The notes under the pieces: model-generated | Seen by the model: only the letters and a program-made list of their open reading frames with translations | The model's database searches: none | Told to the model about the DNA's origin: nothing | Shown: positions 7,977-18,200 of the stretch, piece by piece | How the letters are laid out: the number at the start of each line of letters is the position of its first letter | Position numbering within the stretch: position 1 is the first letter of the stretch | Position numbers and translations under genes: made by a program | From: Cohnella phaseoli | GTDB lineage: Bacteria > Bacillota > Bacilli > Paenibacillales > Paenibacillaceae | Direction of reading: 5' to 3' | NCBI RefSeq assembly: GCF_003386235.1 | Contig: NZ_QRDZ01000040.1 | Coordinates: 1 to 64,000, forward strand | Length of the DNA stretch: 64,000 nt

Positions 7977-8042
7977 ATCAATATTGTACAACAACCGATG
8001 TTAAAATCCCCGAAAGAAAGCGTTTTACCCCTCGGCTATACT
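7977..8042 (+). promoter_or_regulatory. Predicted activator box and promoter of the sugar-binding-protein gene
   Basis: ATCAATATTGTACAACA (7977-7993) is the second copy of the box found at 4908. TATACT (8037-8042) again lies exactly 60 bases from the box start. A partial cre-like sequence (GAAAGCGTTTTAC) lies between them. This should be the main inducible promoter of the transporter operon. Confidence 0.6.
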
Positions 8043-8075
8043 GAAGCTGCAACTTACTCATAGGGGGAATCGAGC

Positions 8076-9401
8076 ATGAAAAGAGCGCTTCATCTGCTGC
8101 TGGCACTTACGATGACCGCCGCGCTGGCGGCATGCAGCTCGGGAAACAACGGCGGGGGAACCGGCAGCGGCAACAACACGGCGTCGTCATCGCCGACCGC
8201 AAGCGAGACAACCGGAGAGGCGACGAAGGCAACTCCCAAAAAGGTCGAGCTGAAAGTATTTATGAGTTTTCCTCGCTTCAAGGACCAATTCGAAAATTAT
8301 TTCGCTCAATTCAAGGAGAAGGAGCTTGCGGAAAAAAATATCGACGTATCGATCCAATTGGAGATGCCGAACGCGGATCAGGCGAAGCAGATCCTGCAAT
8401 CGCGACTGTCCTCGGGCGACGCGCCCGATCTGTACACGCTTCATGCCAACGATATTCCGACCTACTTCGATGCGGGGTATGTCGCCGATCTGACGGGGCA
8501 GCCGTTCGTCGGCAAGCTGTACGAGGCCGTAACCGAAACGGTGAAGTACGACGGCAAAGTCGCCGCGCTGCCGCTGGAAAGCTTGTCCTGGGGCTATCTC
8601 TACAATAAGAAAATATTTGCCGACAACGGGCTGACGCCGCCGCAAACGCTGGACGAGATGAAAGCCGCGGCGGAGAAGCTGCAGTCGGCCGGCGTCAAGC
8701 CGTTCCTGCTCGCCTTCCAGGAATCGTGGATTCCGCAGTTAATGATGGCCTTATCGCTTGGCGGCACGGTTTCCTCGGCTCATCCCGACTGGATCGAGAA
8801 GATGAACGCAGGCGAAGCGTCTTACGCCGACGTCCGGTCCGTCTTCGACAGTATTGACCTGATTATGGCCAATGGCACCGACAAGCCGTTCGAGACGGGC
8901 AACGAAGCGGGCTCCGCCGAGTTTGCGAGCGGCGGCGCCGCGATGTGGGTGCAGGGACCGTGGAACGCGGAGACGATTCTCAAGGTCAACCCGAGCATGG
9001 AGTTTGGCGTCGCACCTCTGCCGGTCAGCAACAACCCGGAGGACACGATGATCAACCTGGCGACCTCGACCTCTCTGGCGCTGTCCCCAAAAAGCGCGAA
9101 TAAAGAAGTGGCGCTCGACCTGCTTAACTACATTTTGGATGACAAAGATTCCTCCGCACTGTTCGAAGAGCTTAAGTTTAACCCGATTGCTACTGTGCAT
9201 ACGTACGAGGTGTTCCCATGGGTAAACGAAGCGAGCGAATACGTGTCCAAAGGCAAAGCGTATCTCGACCTGAAGCTGCCGAACGGCGTGACGGACGAGA
9301 CGGCCAAGCTGCTGCAAAGCTACTATGCCAAAGACGTCACGCAGGACGACATCATCGCTTCGCTGGATAAAGTATGGCGGACGTCCGTCAGCAGCAATTG
9401 A
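8076..9401 (+). CDS. Carbohydrate ABC transporter, family 1 solute-binding lipoprotein
   Basis: This 441-residue protein has a lipoprotein signal peptide ending in LAAC (Cys20 lipidated). A Ser/Thr/Gly-rich tether comes next, followed by a periplasmic-binding fold of the sugar type (WIPQLMMALSLGG, GGAAMWVQGPWN, FGVAPLPVSNNPED). It would capture an oligosaccharide outside the membrane for the two permeases that follow. AGGGGGAA precedes ATG 8076. No ATPase gene is in the operon. As usual in Paenibacillaceae, a shared MsmX-type ATPase encoded elsewhere would drive it. Confidence 0.92.
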   Translation: MKRALHLLLALTMTAALAACSSGNNGGGTGSGNNTASSSPTASETTGEATKATPKKVELKVFMSFPRFKDQFENYFAQFKEKELAEKNIDVSIQLEMPNADQAKQILQSRLSSGDAPDLYTLHANDIPTYFDAGYVADLTGQPFVGKLYEAVTETVKYDGKVAALPLESLSWGYLYNKKIFADNGLTPPQTLDEMKAAAEKLQSAGVKPFLLAFQESWIPQLMMALSLGGTVSSAHPDWIEKMNAGEASYADVRSVFDSIDLIMANGTDKPFETGNEAGSAEFASGGAAMWVQGPWNAETILKVNPSMEFGVAPLPVSNNPEDTMINLATSTSLALSPKSANKEVALDLLNYILDDKDSSALFEELKFNPIATVHTYEVFPWVNEASEYVSKGKAYLDLKLPNGVTDETAKLLQSYYAKDVTQDDIIASLDKVWRTSVSSN

Positions 9402-9445
9402 CGAAGCGCGCCAAACGCGGCGCCCGGATAACGGGAGTGAATACA

Positions 9446-10330
9446 ATGGCAACAACGAGATCATGGAAAAAACACGCCATGCTGCTGGCCTTCGTTTTTC
9501 CCGCGCTCCTATTCTACATCGCCTTTACGCTTGCCCCCGCTTTCGGGGGCATCGCGTACAGCTTGACCGATTGGAACGGACTAAACCCCGCCTATCGCAT
9601 GGTGGGGTTGGCCAATTACATTGAAGCGATGAACGACCGCTTTTTTGTGAAATCGCTGGCGTTTACGGCCAAGTTCGTGCTATACATGCTGGTGCTGCAG
9701 AACGCGCTGGCGATTTTGCTGGCGGTGCTGGTGGAGGCGATGGGGCGGAGCAAGGTATGGTTCCGGACGATCTTTTTTATGCCCAACATGCTGAGCCTCA
9801 TTATTGGCGGGTTTATGTGGATGTTTATTTTTACGCGCGTGTTTCCGTATTTGGCCGACCAGACGGGCTGGCGGCTGCTGGATCAATCCTGGATCGGCGA
9901 TCCACGCTATTCCTTCTTTGCGATTCTCGCGCTGTCGCTGTGGGGCGGCGTCGGGTACTTGATGGTCATCTATATCGCGGCTCTGCAGGGCGTTCCGCAG
10001 CATTTAAAGGAAGCGGCGGCGATGGACGGAGCCGGCCCCTTGGCGATATTTCGCCATGTCACGCTGCCGATGATCTATCCGGCGCTGACGATTGGCGTGT
10101 TCTTGACATTGAACGCTTCATTCAAGGCGTTCGATGCGGTGTATTCGCTGACGGGCGGCGGTCCGGGGCGGGCGACGCAGGTGATCGCGCTCAATATTTT
10201 CGAAGAGGCGTTCAGCTTCAGCAACCGTTACGGTTATGCCAGCGCCAAAGCGATGATTCTGTTCGGTATCGTTGTCGTCATTACGATCATTCAACTGGCG
10301 ATCATGAAGCGGCGGGAGGTGCAGGCATGA
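9446..10330 (+). CDS. Carbohydrate ABC transporter permease (MalF/UgpA type)
   Basis: This 294-residue membrane protein has six predicted helices and the EAA loop (EAAAMDGAGPLAIFRHVTLP) that contacts the ATPase. ATG 9446 is preceded by GGGAG at good spacing. The in-frame upstream start at 9374 lies inside the binding-protein gene and adds a charged extension without homology. It forms a heterodimer with the product of the gene that begins at 10327. Confidence 0.93.
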   Translation: MATTRSWKKHAMLLAFVFPALLFYIAFTLAPAFGGIAYSLTDWNGLNPAYRMVGLANYIEAMNDRFFVKSLAFTAKFVLYMLVLQNALAILLAVLVEAMGRSKVWFRTIFFMPNMLSLIIGGFMWMFIFTRVFPYLADQTGWRLLDQSWIGDPRYSFFAILALSLWGGVGYLMVIYIAALQGVPQHLKEAAAMDGAGPLAIFRHVTLPMIYPALTIGVFLTLNASFKAFDAVYSLTGGGPGRATQVIALNIFEEAFSFSNRYGYASAKAMILFGIVVVITIIQLAIMKRREVQA

Positions 10331-11160
10331 ATCGGTTGGGCGGACGTCTCGGCTCGTGGACCGCTTTGCTGTTTTTGCTGGTGGCGGCAGTTGTCACGCT
10401 GTTTCCGATCTATATGGCCTTGCTTAACTCCGTTAAGACGCAGGGCGAGATGCTGACGAATATTTTGGCGCTGCCTTCGTCGCTAGAGGTCGGCAATTAT
10501 GCCGACGCGTTTCGGAAAATAAACTATTTTCGCAGCCTATGGAATACATTTGTGGTAGTTGCGGTGGGACTGGCGGGCATTATTCTGTTTGCGTCGATGG
10601 CCGGCTACAAGCTATCGCGGACGCCGGGCAAGCTGAGCGGCTTTCTGTTCGGACTATTGGTCATGTCCACGCTGATCCCTTTTCATTCGATTATGATCAC
10701 ATTGGTCAAAATCAGCAAGGAGCTGCGGCTTCAAGGCTCGGCGGTAGGGCTCGGCCTGCTGTATATCGGACTGGGCGTAGCGGTAGCTGTGTTTCTGTAT
10801 CACGGGTTTGTGAAGTCGGTGCCCAAGGAGCTGGACGAAGCGGCGGTGATTGACGGCTGCGGTGAATTTAGGTTGTTTTTCACGGTGATTTTGCCTCTGC
10901 TGTTGCCGATTACGGCGACAATCGCCATTTTGAACACGCTGTGGATGTGGAACGACTTCCTGCTGCCGCTGCTGATTTTGACGGACTATAAAAGCTACAC
11001 CTTGCTGCTGTCGACCAACATGCTGTTCGGGGAATACAACAACGACTGGTCGGCGATTTTGGCTTCGCTCGTGCTGGCCATGCTGCCGGTTATCGCGCTT
11101 TATCTCGCATTGCAGAAATATATTTTGCACGGCATAGCCGAAGGGGCTATTAAAGCTTGA
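10327..11160 (+). CDS. Carbohydrate ABC transporter permease (MalG/UgpE type)
   Basis: This 277-residue membrane protein starts at ATG 10327, sharing ATGA with the stop of the first permease. It has about six helices and the EAA loop (ELDEAAVIDGCGEFRLFFTVILP). The ending ILHGIAEGAIKA is typical of the MalG-type subunit. It is the second half of the membrane channel for the substrate bound by the lipoprotein at 8076. Confidence 0.93.
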   Translation: MNRLGGRLGSWTALLFLLVAAVVTLFPIYMALLNSVKTQGEMLTNILALPSSLEVGNYADAFRKINYFRSLWNTFVVVAVGLAGIILFASMAGYKLSRTPGKLSGFLFGLLVMSTLIPFHSIMITLVKISKELRLQGSAVGLGLLYIGLGVAVAVFLYHGFVKSVPKELDEAAVIDGCGEFRLFFTVILPLLLPITATIAILNTLWMWNDFLLPLLILTDYKSYTLLLSTNMLFGEYNNDWSAILASLVLAMLPVIALYLALQKYILHGIAEGAIKA

Positions 11161-11193
11161 TAGACTCGATTATCGATGGGGGGAGACGTTCCT

Positions 11194-12879
11194 GTGTCGC
11201 AGAGAAGGAAGCAGGAAGTAACGGGATTTGTAAGGGCGGACGGCAGCAAGCTGCGCAACGGCGCGGGCGAGGAGCTGCTGCTGCGCGGCGTCGGATTCGG
11301 CAGTTGGCTGCTGCCGGAAGGGTATATGTGGAAGTTTCCGAAGGAGGGCGATCGTCCCCGTCGCATTGAGGCGATGATCGAAAGGCTGATCGGCAGGGAG
11401 AAGGCGGAGCTATTCTGGGACAGCTATTATAATCGTTATGTCGCGGAAGAGGATATCGCCCGAATTGCCGAGGATGGGTTTAATTCGGTGCGGCTGCCGA
11501 TTAACGCCCGGTTTCTGTTGGCCGGGACGGGAGCGACGGGCGGCGCGCCGATCTATCGCGAGGAGCGGCTCAAGCTGATCGACCGTGTGATCGACTGGTG
11601 CCGGACGTACCGGCTTTATGTGGTTTTGGATTTGCACGGCGCTCCCGGGGGGCAAACCGGAGCGAACATCGACGATTCGGAGTTCGACCGTCCGGAATTG
11701 TTTACGGTGGAGGCAAGCTGGCGGCAAACCGTAGACCTGTGGAGTATGCTGGCCGACCGCTATAAGGACGAGTGGATCGTGGCCGGGTACGATCTGCTGA
11801 ATGAGCCGCTGCCCGAATGGTTTTCGTCGCTGTACGGCAAAGTGATGCCGCTGTATCGAGAGATCGTACGGGCTATTCGCGAGGTGGACTCACGGCATAT
11901 GATCATTCTGGAAGGCGTGCATTGGTCGACGGACTGGTCGATCTTCGAGGGGGCGTTCGGCGATGAGCCGCTGGACGACAATGTGCTGCTGCAATTCCAT
12001 AAGTATTGGAACAATCCCGATACGGAAAGCATCGCTCGGTATTTGGAGCTTCGCGACAAGTGGAATGTGCCGATTTTTATGGGCGAGGGCGGCGAAAATA
12101 ATAAGGATTGGTATGCGGGCGCATTCCGGCTATTCGAGGATCACGACATTTCGTGGAATTTCTGGACTTGGAAAAAGCTCGGCACGACCAATTCGCCCTG
12201 CTCGATCCGCATACCGGAGGGCTGGGGGCTGCTGGTCGATTACTTGCAGGGCGGAGCCAAGCCGTCCGCCGAGACGGCTGAGCGCATTTTGTGGAGCTAT
12301 TTGGACAATATGCGTTTGACCGATTGCGAGTACAGGCCGGAGGTCGTGCGGTCGCTGCTGCGCCGGGCTCCGGTGCGCATTCCGGCAGTTTTCTACGGCT
12401 ATAAGGGAGAGGGAGTCAGCTTCGGACGCGCAGCCGCCGAAGCGGGAACGGAACAGACTGCCGCAGGCGTGGGCTTCCGCACGGGGGATCGCACTGCGAT
12501 CCGATTTGTCGACAGCGAGCGGACGACTGCAACGTTTGCGCATGGCGGCGGCGAGGAGTGGCAGCCGGACCAGTGGCTCTGCGTAGAGATGTCGGCCGGC
12601 GATTGGTTCGTCTACGATTTTATCGGAGACGATAGCAAGCCGCAGGAGGAACTGGCCGTCCGTTTTAAGCTGCAGGCGGTTGACGGAGCAGGGAAGCTGG
12701 AGGCGGCGCTGAACGGGCGAACGCTGGGAAGTGTGGAAGCGCGAGGTGGAAATTGGCGGGAATACGGCGACATCGAGTTGGGCGCTGCGGGGCCGGGCGA
12801 CCATGCTCTGACTGTTCGTTGCACAGCAGGGTCTTTGCGGTTGATGTGGCTGGAGCTGCTATCTGCGGCAAGGAAATAA
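11194..12879 (+). CDS. Intracellular GH5-family glycoside hydrolase with C-terminal beta-sandwich
   Basis: The product is 561 residues from GTG 11194, which is preceded by GGGGGGAG at 8-base spacing; an ATG at 11176 overlaps that site. The GH5 catalytic barrel shows DLHGAPGGQ, the acid/base Glu in LLNEPLPEW (E204) and the nucleophile in FMGEGGENN (E298). The last 150 residues look like a carbohydrate-binding-module-type beta-sandwich. There is no signal peptide, so it should act in the cytosol on an oligosaccharide imported by the preceding ABC transporter. A beta-glucan or beta-mannan fragment is possible. It is the last gene of the operon before a strong terminator. Confidence 0.88.
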   Translation: MSQRRKQEVTGFVRADGSKLRNGAGEELLLRGVGFGSWLLPEGYMWKFPKEGDRPRRIEAMIERLIGREKAELFWDSYYNRYVAEEDIARIAEDGFNSVRLPINARFLLAGTGATGGAPIYREERLKLIDRVIDWCRTYRLYVVLDLHGAPGGQTGANIDDSEFDRPELFTVEASWRQTVDLWSMLADRYKDEWIVAGYDLLNEPLPEWFSSLYGKVMPLYREIVRAIREVDSRHMIILEGVHWSTDWSIFEGAFGDEPLDDNVLLQFHKYWNNPDTESIARYLELRDKWNVPIFMGEGGENNKDWYAGAFRLFEDHDISWNFWTWKKLGTTNSPCSIRIPEGWGLLVDYLQGGAKPSAETAERILWSYLDNMRLTDCEYRPEVVRSLLRRAPVRIPAVFYGYKGEGVSFGRAAAEAGTEQTAAGVGFRTGDRTAIRFVDSERTTATFAHGGGEEWQPDQWLCVEMSAGDWFVYDFIGDDSKPQEELAVRFKLQAVDGAGKLEAALNGRTLGSVEARGGNWREYGDIELGAAGPGDHALTVRCTAGSLRLMWLELLSAARK

Positions 12880-12883
12880 AACA

Positions 12884-12921
12884 AGCGAGATTACAGCCAG
12901 CGGCGTTGGCGTAATCTCGCT
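12884..12921. terminator. Bidirectional terminator between the GH5 and kinase genes
   Basis: A perfect 11-base-pair stem pairs AGCGAGATTAC (12884-12894) with GTAATCTCGCT (12911-12921). T-rich sequence follows on the plus strand, and TTGTTTTATTT follows on the minus strand. It ends both convergent transcription units. Confidence 0.8.
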
Positions 12922-12928
12922 TTGCTGC

Positions 12929-14347
12929 TTATTGCGGGAGGTTAAGTCGAGGCAGAGAGATCCGGAATACGGTTTCCACATTCGGAATGCTGCTCATCTC
13001 CACGCTGCCCTGGTGGGCTTCGACGATGTCCTTGACAATAGCCAGGCCGATCCCCAATCCTTCGCCTTTCCTTCCGCTGTCCACCCGATAAAAACGATCG
13101 AAAATATACGCATGATGCTCAGCAGGGATCCCCTTACCCCGATCCTGCACGATAATATTCACGGAATGCTCGTCCGCCGTCAGCTGAATGCCGAGATATC
13201 GTCCATCTTTTCCGTATCGAATCGCATTGTCCAAAATATTTCGCAGGGCCCTTTCGATAAGAGAAGCGTCAACGAGGAGATGAATATCCTCATCCGGGGC
13301 TTCGACATCGAGATGAACCTGATCGCCGTCGAGGATCATGATATATTCGACCGCGATTTTGCGAACGATCTCGGATAGATTGTGCTCGGCCAAGCGAATG
13401 GTCAGATCGTCCGCATCCTGACGGGAAATGTCCAGCATCTGATCCAGCAGCTTGTCCATGTATCTGCAGCGTTGAAGAATGATTTTGGCTCTGCCCTGTA
13501 ATTCTTGCTGATCCTTATAATTGCCGGTACGTATCATTTCGGCGCAGCCGAGCATCGTCGTCAGAGGCGTTCGCAGATCGTGCGACAGATTGGACAGCAG
13601 CAGCTTGCGCTTGCTCTCGAACTGCTGAATTTCCGCGAATTGGGAGCGGATTCGATGCGCCATGGAGTTATAATGCTGAGTAAGCTGGCCCAACTCGTCC
13701 TTGGAGGAATCCACTAATTGTACTACCGGGGAATCGCTCTGGATATTCAGTTGATTCAGGGCATGATTGAGCTTGCGGATTCTTTTATTAATAGAGGTAA
13801 ACAACCAGATGGCCAGTAAAAAAGGCAACGAAAACGAAAGAATGATCGGAACGACGAGCGTTAGCAACGATTTATACGTACGAACCATAAAATACACTTC
13901 GCCTTGCTTCATCTCGGAAGCCGGAATGCTGAGGAGCAAGAAATACGATTGTCCGTCTCTCGTTGCCGGCGTAAGAATATGAACGTCGTCATCCGTCAAA
14001 AATCTCTGGGGCGTTTGCTGCATCAGTACGGCCAAGTCCTTGAAGGATAAGGTCGGATTGAGCCCTGCCGTATCATAGATAGATTGACCCTGATCATTCA
14101 GCCACAGCCATCGAATAGCGGGATGCTCCTCATGGGCGTTATCCAAAATTCGTTTCAGCGTATCTTCTCCGAATTCAGGTCCATCCTCGATCGAGTCCAC
14201 GATAGATTGCGCCAGCGGATTAAGCTGGAACAGGGCGTAGCCCTTATTCACGGCTTTTCCGATCCAGACCGAGCTGTAGCCGAACAGAACCATACTCATA
14301 GCGGTACTCACGACAAGCAACAGCCATAGCTTCGTGCGCAGCTTCAT
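12929..14347 (-). CDS. Sensor histidine kinase of the predicted S-layer two-component system
   Basis: This 472-residue membrane kinase has a first membrane segment at about residues 7-27 and an extracytoplasmic domain of about 140 residues. Next come a second membrane segment near 165-190, a HAMP domain, a HisKA domain (SNLSHDLRTPLT, phosphoacceptor His256) and a HATPase domain (N box NILDNAIRYG; GKGIP; GEGLGIGLAI). It shares ATGA with the preceding regulator gene, so the pair is translationally coupled. Position and promoter evidence suggest it controls the two SLH proteins divergent from it. The signal may be an envelope condition. Confidence 0.93.
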   Translation of the reverse strand: MKLRTKLWLLLVVSTAMSMVLFGYSSVWIGKAVNKGYALFQLNPLAQSIVDSIEDGPEFGEDTLKRILDNAHEEHPAIRWLWLNDQGQSIYDTAGLNPTLSFKDLAVLMQQTPQRFLTDDDVHILTPATRDGQSYFLLLSIPASEMKQGEVYFMVRTYKSLLTLVVPIILSFSLPFLLAIWLFTSINKRIRKLNHALNQLNIQSDSPVVQLVDSSKDELGQLTQHYNSMAHRIRSQFAEIQQFESKRKLLLSNLSHDLRTPLTTMLGCAEMIRTGNYKDQQELQGRAKIILQRCRYMDKLLDQMLDISRQDADDLTIRLAEHNLSEIVRKIAVEYIMILDGDQVHLDVEAPDEDIHLLVDASLIERALRNILDNAIRYGKDGRYLGIQLTADEHSVNIIVQDRGKGIPAEHHAYIFDRFYRVDSGRKGEGLGIGLAIVKDIVEAHQGSVEMSSIPNVETVFRISLPRLNLPQ

Positions 14348-15030
14348 ATTCCGGCTCCCGTCAACCGGTAGCCAACGCCGCGAACCGTTTGAATTTCCCA
14401 GGTGGACTGCGCCCGTTCCAAATGTTTGCGCAGCCGGCTCATATATACACTCAGATTGTTGTCGTCATAGCGCTCATGCTGCCACACCTGTTGATAGATT
14501 TCGAGCTTCGTCATGACTTTATCGGGATTTTGCATGAAGAGCTGCATGAGACCGCATTCCACATAAGTCAGCGGAATTTTCTCGTTATCGACGAGCAGCG
14601 TATAGTTGTCGACCTCCAGAATCAGATGATTTAAGCGGATGACCAGAGAGGGATGATTGGAGACCGGGTATCGTCTGCGCAGAACGGCGCGAATACGGGC
14701 CATTAATTCCATCGGGCTAAAAGGTTTCGTCATATAATCGTCGGCTCCCAGGCCCAGGGTGTCGATCTTGTCTTGCTCCTGTCTTCTGGCGCTGACGACG
14801 ATCGTCAAGGTGTCGAGTCGGCGGGCGTTCAAGTAGCGCAGCACCTCGAACCCGTCGCGATCGTCCATCATGAGATCCAGAATAATGACATCTATGCGTT
14901 CCGCTTCCAGTCGTTCAATCGCTTGACGTCCGGATTCGGCTTCAAGGACGCTCATGCCCGATTGTTCAATATGGGTACGGATTACTTCGCGGATTTGCGG
15001 ATCGTCATCCACTACGAGTATTTGTTCCAT
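14344..15030 (-). CDS. OmpR/PhoB-family response regulator
   Basis: This 228-residue protein has a receiver domain (acidic triad D8/D9/D10, phosphoacceptor D52 in IILDLMMDD, Lys in MTKPFSP) and a C-terminal winged helix (YMSRLRKHLERAQSTWEIQTVRGVGYRLTG, given by its ends). Such regulators bind direct repeats spaced by one helical turn. Exactly such a repeat, TTAAGA-N5-TTAAGA, lies in the divergent gap with the SLH gene at 15213 and again before the SLH gene at 21260. A regulator of surface-layer genes is therefore the favoured role. Confidence 0.93.
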   Translation of the reverse strand: MEQILVVDDDPQIREVIRTHIEQSGMSVLEAESGRQAIERLEAERIDVIILDLMMDDRDGFEVLRYLNARRLDTLTIVVSARRQEQDKIDTLGLGADDYMTKPFSPMELMARIRAVLRRRYPVSNHPSLVIRLNHLILEVDNYTLLVDNEKIPLTYVECGLMQLFMQNPDKVMTKLEIYQQVWQHERYDDNNLSVYMSRLRKHLERAQSTWEIQTVRGVGYRLTGAGI

Positions 15031-15068
15031 TGTAGGGTCGCCACCGTCCAGAAATTTGAGTTAGTTTG

Positions 15069-15077
15069 ATCATAGCA
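15069..15077 (-). promoter_or_regulatory. Candidate extended -10 promoter of the response regulator
   Basis: On the minus strand TGC-TATGAT (15077 down to 15069) forms an extended -10 about 40 bases before the start codon of the regulator. No good -35 hexamer was seen. Confidence 0.4.
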
Positions 15078-15124
15078 CGATTTTTTCGGGATTTGTTTTT
15101 TTCAGGGCGCCGACTTCGAATCCT

Positions 15125-15168
15125 TTAAGATTTCATTAAGATTTTTATAGAGAGGCAGTGAGTATAAT
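15125..15168 (+). promoter_or_regulatory. TTAAGA direct-repeat box and promoter of SLH protein 1
   Basis: TTAAGA (15125-15130), TTTCA, TTAAGA (15136-15141) is followed after 21 bases by TATAAT (15163-15168). The second hexamer sits just upstream of the -35 position. An identical repeat with the same 21-base gap precedes the second SLH gene (21174). An 11-base period is what an OmpR-type dimer recognises. The adjacent regulator (14344) is the likely binder. Confidence 0.7.
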
Positions 15169-15212
15169 TTTGACTTAGAGAAGTCTGATAGAGAAGAATC
15201 GGAGGAACGTAG

Positions 15213-18200
15213 ATGGATCCATACATACGAATCAGGCGATTGTTGGCGGCGGCATTGTCCATCGTCTTGGTGCTGGGAATGATGCCGGCTGCGGCGACAG
15301 CGCAAGCGTATCCTGACGGGATAAGCGGTGGAGGCGGAGTTGCGGCATTTAACGAGCTTCCCGATGAGCTGCGATGGCAAAATACGTCCGTACCCGAGCT
15401 TCCCGATACCCTTTCCGGCATCCTGGAAGGGAAACAAGCCTCTATACCGGTGATCTGGCAGGCGGACCGCACTTACGATGCCAATTTTCCGGCGCAGGGA
15501 TTGTATGTGTTCACGGCTGTTCCCGATGGGAGCTTTGGGATGGCAGCGGGAGTGGAGGCGCCCCGCATTACGGTTTACATACCGCCGAACGCAGGCGGGA
15601 TGGCGGCGCGCATCGTTGGCAGCGGTACAGAAGCAAGCCCGGTAGAAATCACCACGGCGGCGCAGCTTGCCGAGGTTGCCGTGCTCGTAAATGCAGGCAG
15701 ACTGGAAACCTTCCTGCTCAACGATTTGGCTGCGACAGTTTCCCTCAAGCTGGCTAACGACATCGATTTATCCGGATACGCAACTGGCGAGGGTTGGTTG
15801 CCGATCGGAACAAGTGCACAGCCGTTTAAGAGCATCTTCGACGGAGACGGCCACATAATCGCCGGGCTGACCATTAACCGACCCGGCGGTACGGACCAGG
15901 GGCTGTTCGGACAGATCGGCGTGAGCGGTATCGTGCAAAATCTGGGCGTGGTCCATGCGCATATTAACGTGCAAAATGGCATTTCCAGCTTTGCTGGTAT
16001 ATTAGCGGGTCAAGTCCATGGCAGAGTACAGAACTGTTATACGACCGGCAGCGTCCTTGGCGACAGCTATGTCGGCGGCATGGCGGGCGGCGTTCGCGGC
16101 ACGATTAGTAACGGCTATTCTACCGCCAGCGTCAGAGGCAAAGACGATGTCGGAGGCATTGCGGGAGCGCTTCTGCCCGGCAGCATAATGGAAAACGGCT
16201 ACGCCGCCGGCAGCGTCAGCGGTATAACGGCTTCCGGCAAGATCGGCGGGATTGCAGGAAGCATGGACGGCGGCACGCTAAGAAATTCTGCCGCGCTGAA
16301 CCTTGGCATTACGGGAAATACCGCTATTGGTCGCGTGCTGGGACAGGCAAGCGGCGGGTATACTCTTTTCGGCAACGCGGCATTTAACGGTATACCCGGT
16401 ATATGGAGCAATCCCGGTGCGAACAGCGTGGACGGGGAAAGCAAACCCGCCGCCGAAATCAGTGCGGCGGGTTTCTTCGAAGCTTGGTTCGCCCACGATC
16501 CGGCATGGACTTACGAGAGCGGCAAACTGCCCGGTTTGTTCGGTACGGCGGTGAACATGCCTGCCCACATCGTAGACAAGGGGGGCGCGGAGTTTGTGGG
16601 CGACGGCACAGTCGGAGTTCCCTACCAGATTCGCACAGCAGCGGAACTGGCACGCCTTGCCGAGCTCGTGAACGCGGGAACGGCCCCCTATGCCAACGCG
16701 AATAAATACTACGAGTTAATGGATGACCTTGATCTCTCCGGGTATGCTGCCGGGACGGGATGGACGCCCATAGGAACGGATGCCAGGCCGTTCAAGGGCA
16801 AATTTGACGGCGGCAGCCACATAATCGCCGGGCTGGTTATCAATCGCCCTAGCAGCGATGACCAAGGTTTGTTCGGAGCCGTCGGTTCGGGCGGAAACGT
16901 ACAAAATCTTGGCGTGACGAATGTGAATATCGTTGGCAAACGCTATGTTGGCGGCGTAGCCGGTAATGTTGTCGGGAACGTGCAAAATTGCTATGTTACC
17001 GGCAGTGTCAAAGGCGTCAATACCATCGGCGGTATAGCCGGATATGTTGACGAAACCGCAGCTGCGCCGAATGGAACGGTGCAAAACTGCTATGTCTCCG
17101 CCAGTGTCAGCGGGACGGGGAACTATATCGGCGGCATTGCCGGGTATGTGGACGGAACGGTGAAAAACAGCTACGCCTTCGGCAGCGTCAACGGCAATAG
17201 CGACATCGGCGGAGTGACGGGACATACGACGGACCTTGGCACATTGCGGAACTGTTACGCGGCCAACAGTGTCAGCGGCATCTTTAGCGTCGGCGGCCTA
17301 GCAGGATCGATATACGGTACGTTGCGAAACTGCGCCGCGCTGAACATCTCGGTAAATGGCAGCATGGACGTCGGGCGTGTTACGGGAGATTCCATGGGCG
17401 GCGATCTTGACGACAATGCGGCATTTATCGGCATACCCGGTACGTGGAACGATGACTATTCAGACGGTTTTGACGGGGAAAGCAGAACTGCTGCGGATAT
17501 CGGCGTTGCGGGCTTTTTTGAAGCGTTGTTCGGGAACGCTCCGGCGTGGACCTACGAAAACGGGAAGCTGCCTGGTCTGTTCGGCGCGGCGATAGAGATG
17601 CCCGTCCATCTCGTAGACAAGGACGGCGCGGAGTTTGTGGGCGACGGCACAGTCGGAGCTCCTTACCAGATTCGCACAGCGGAGGAACTGGCACGGCTTG
17701 CCGAGCTCGTGAACGCGGGAACCGCTCCCTATGCGGATGCGGGAAAAACCTATAAGCTGATGAACGATCTCAACCTGTCCGGTTACGCTAACGGCTCAGG
17801 CTGGATGCCTATCGGAACGAACGTTGCACCGTTTAAGGGCAATTTTGACGGCGGAGGCAAGGTGGTTACCGGGCTGGTCATCAACCGCTCAAGCAGCGAT
17901 TTTCAAGGGCTGTTCGGGATGATTAGCTCCGCCGCAGTGTATGACCTTGGTGTAGCGGACGCGAATATCGTCGGTGGCTCCTATACTGGCGGCATTGCAG
18001 GACAGATCAGCGGTAGCACGGTGCAAAGCTGCTTCGTCACCGGCCAGATCAGCGGCGCAGACCGTGTCGGCGGTGTTGCGGGATATGTCGACTCGGGCAC
18101 AGTCCGGAACTGCTACAGTACCGCAAACGTCAGCGGCGCAGACGATGTGGGCGGCTTGATCGGGGAGGCGCAGGGCGCCAGTACTCTGCAAAATAGCTAC

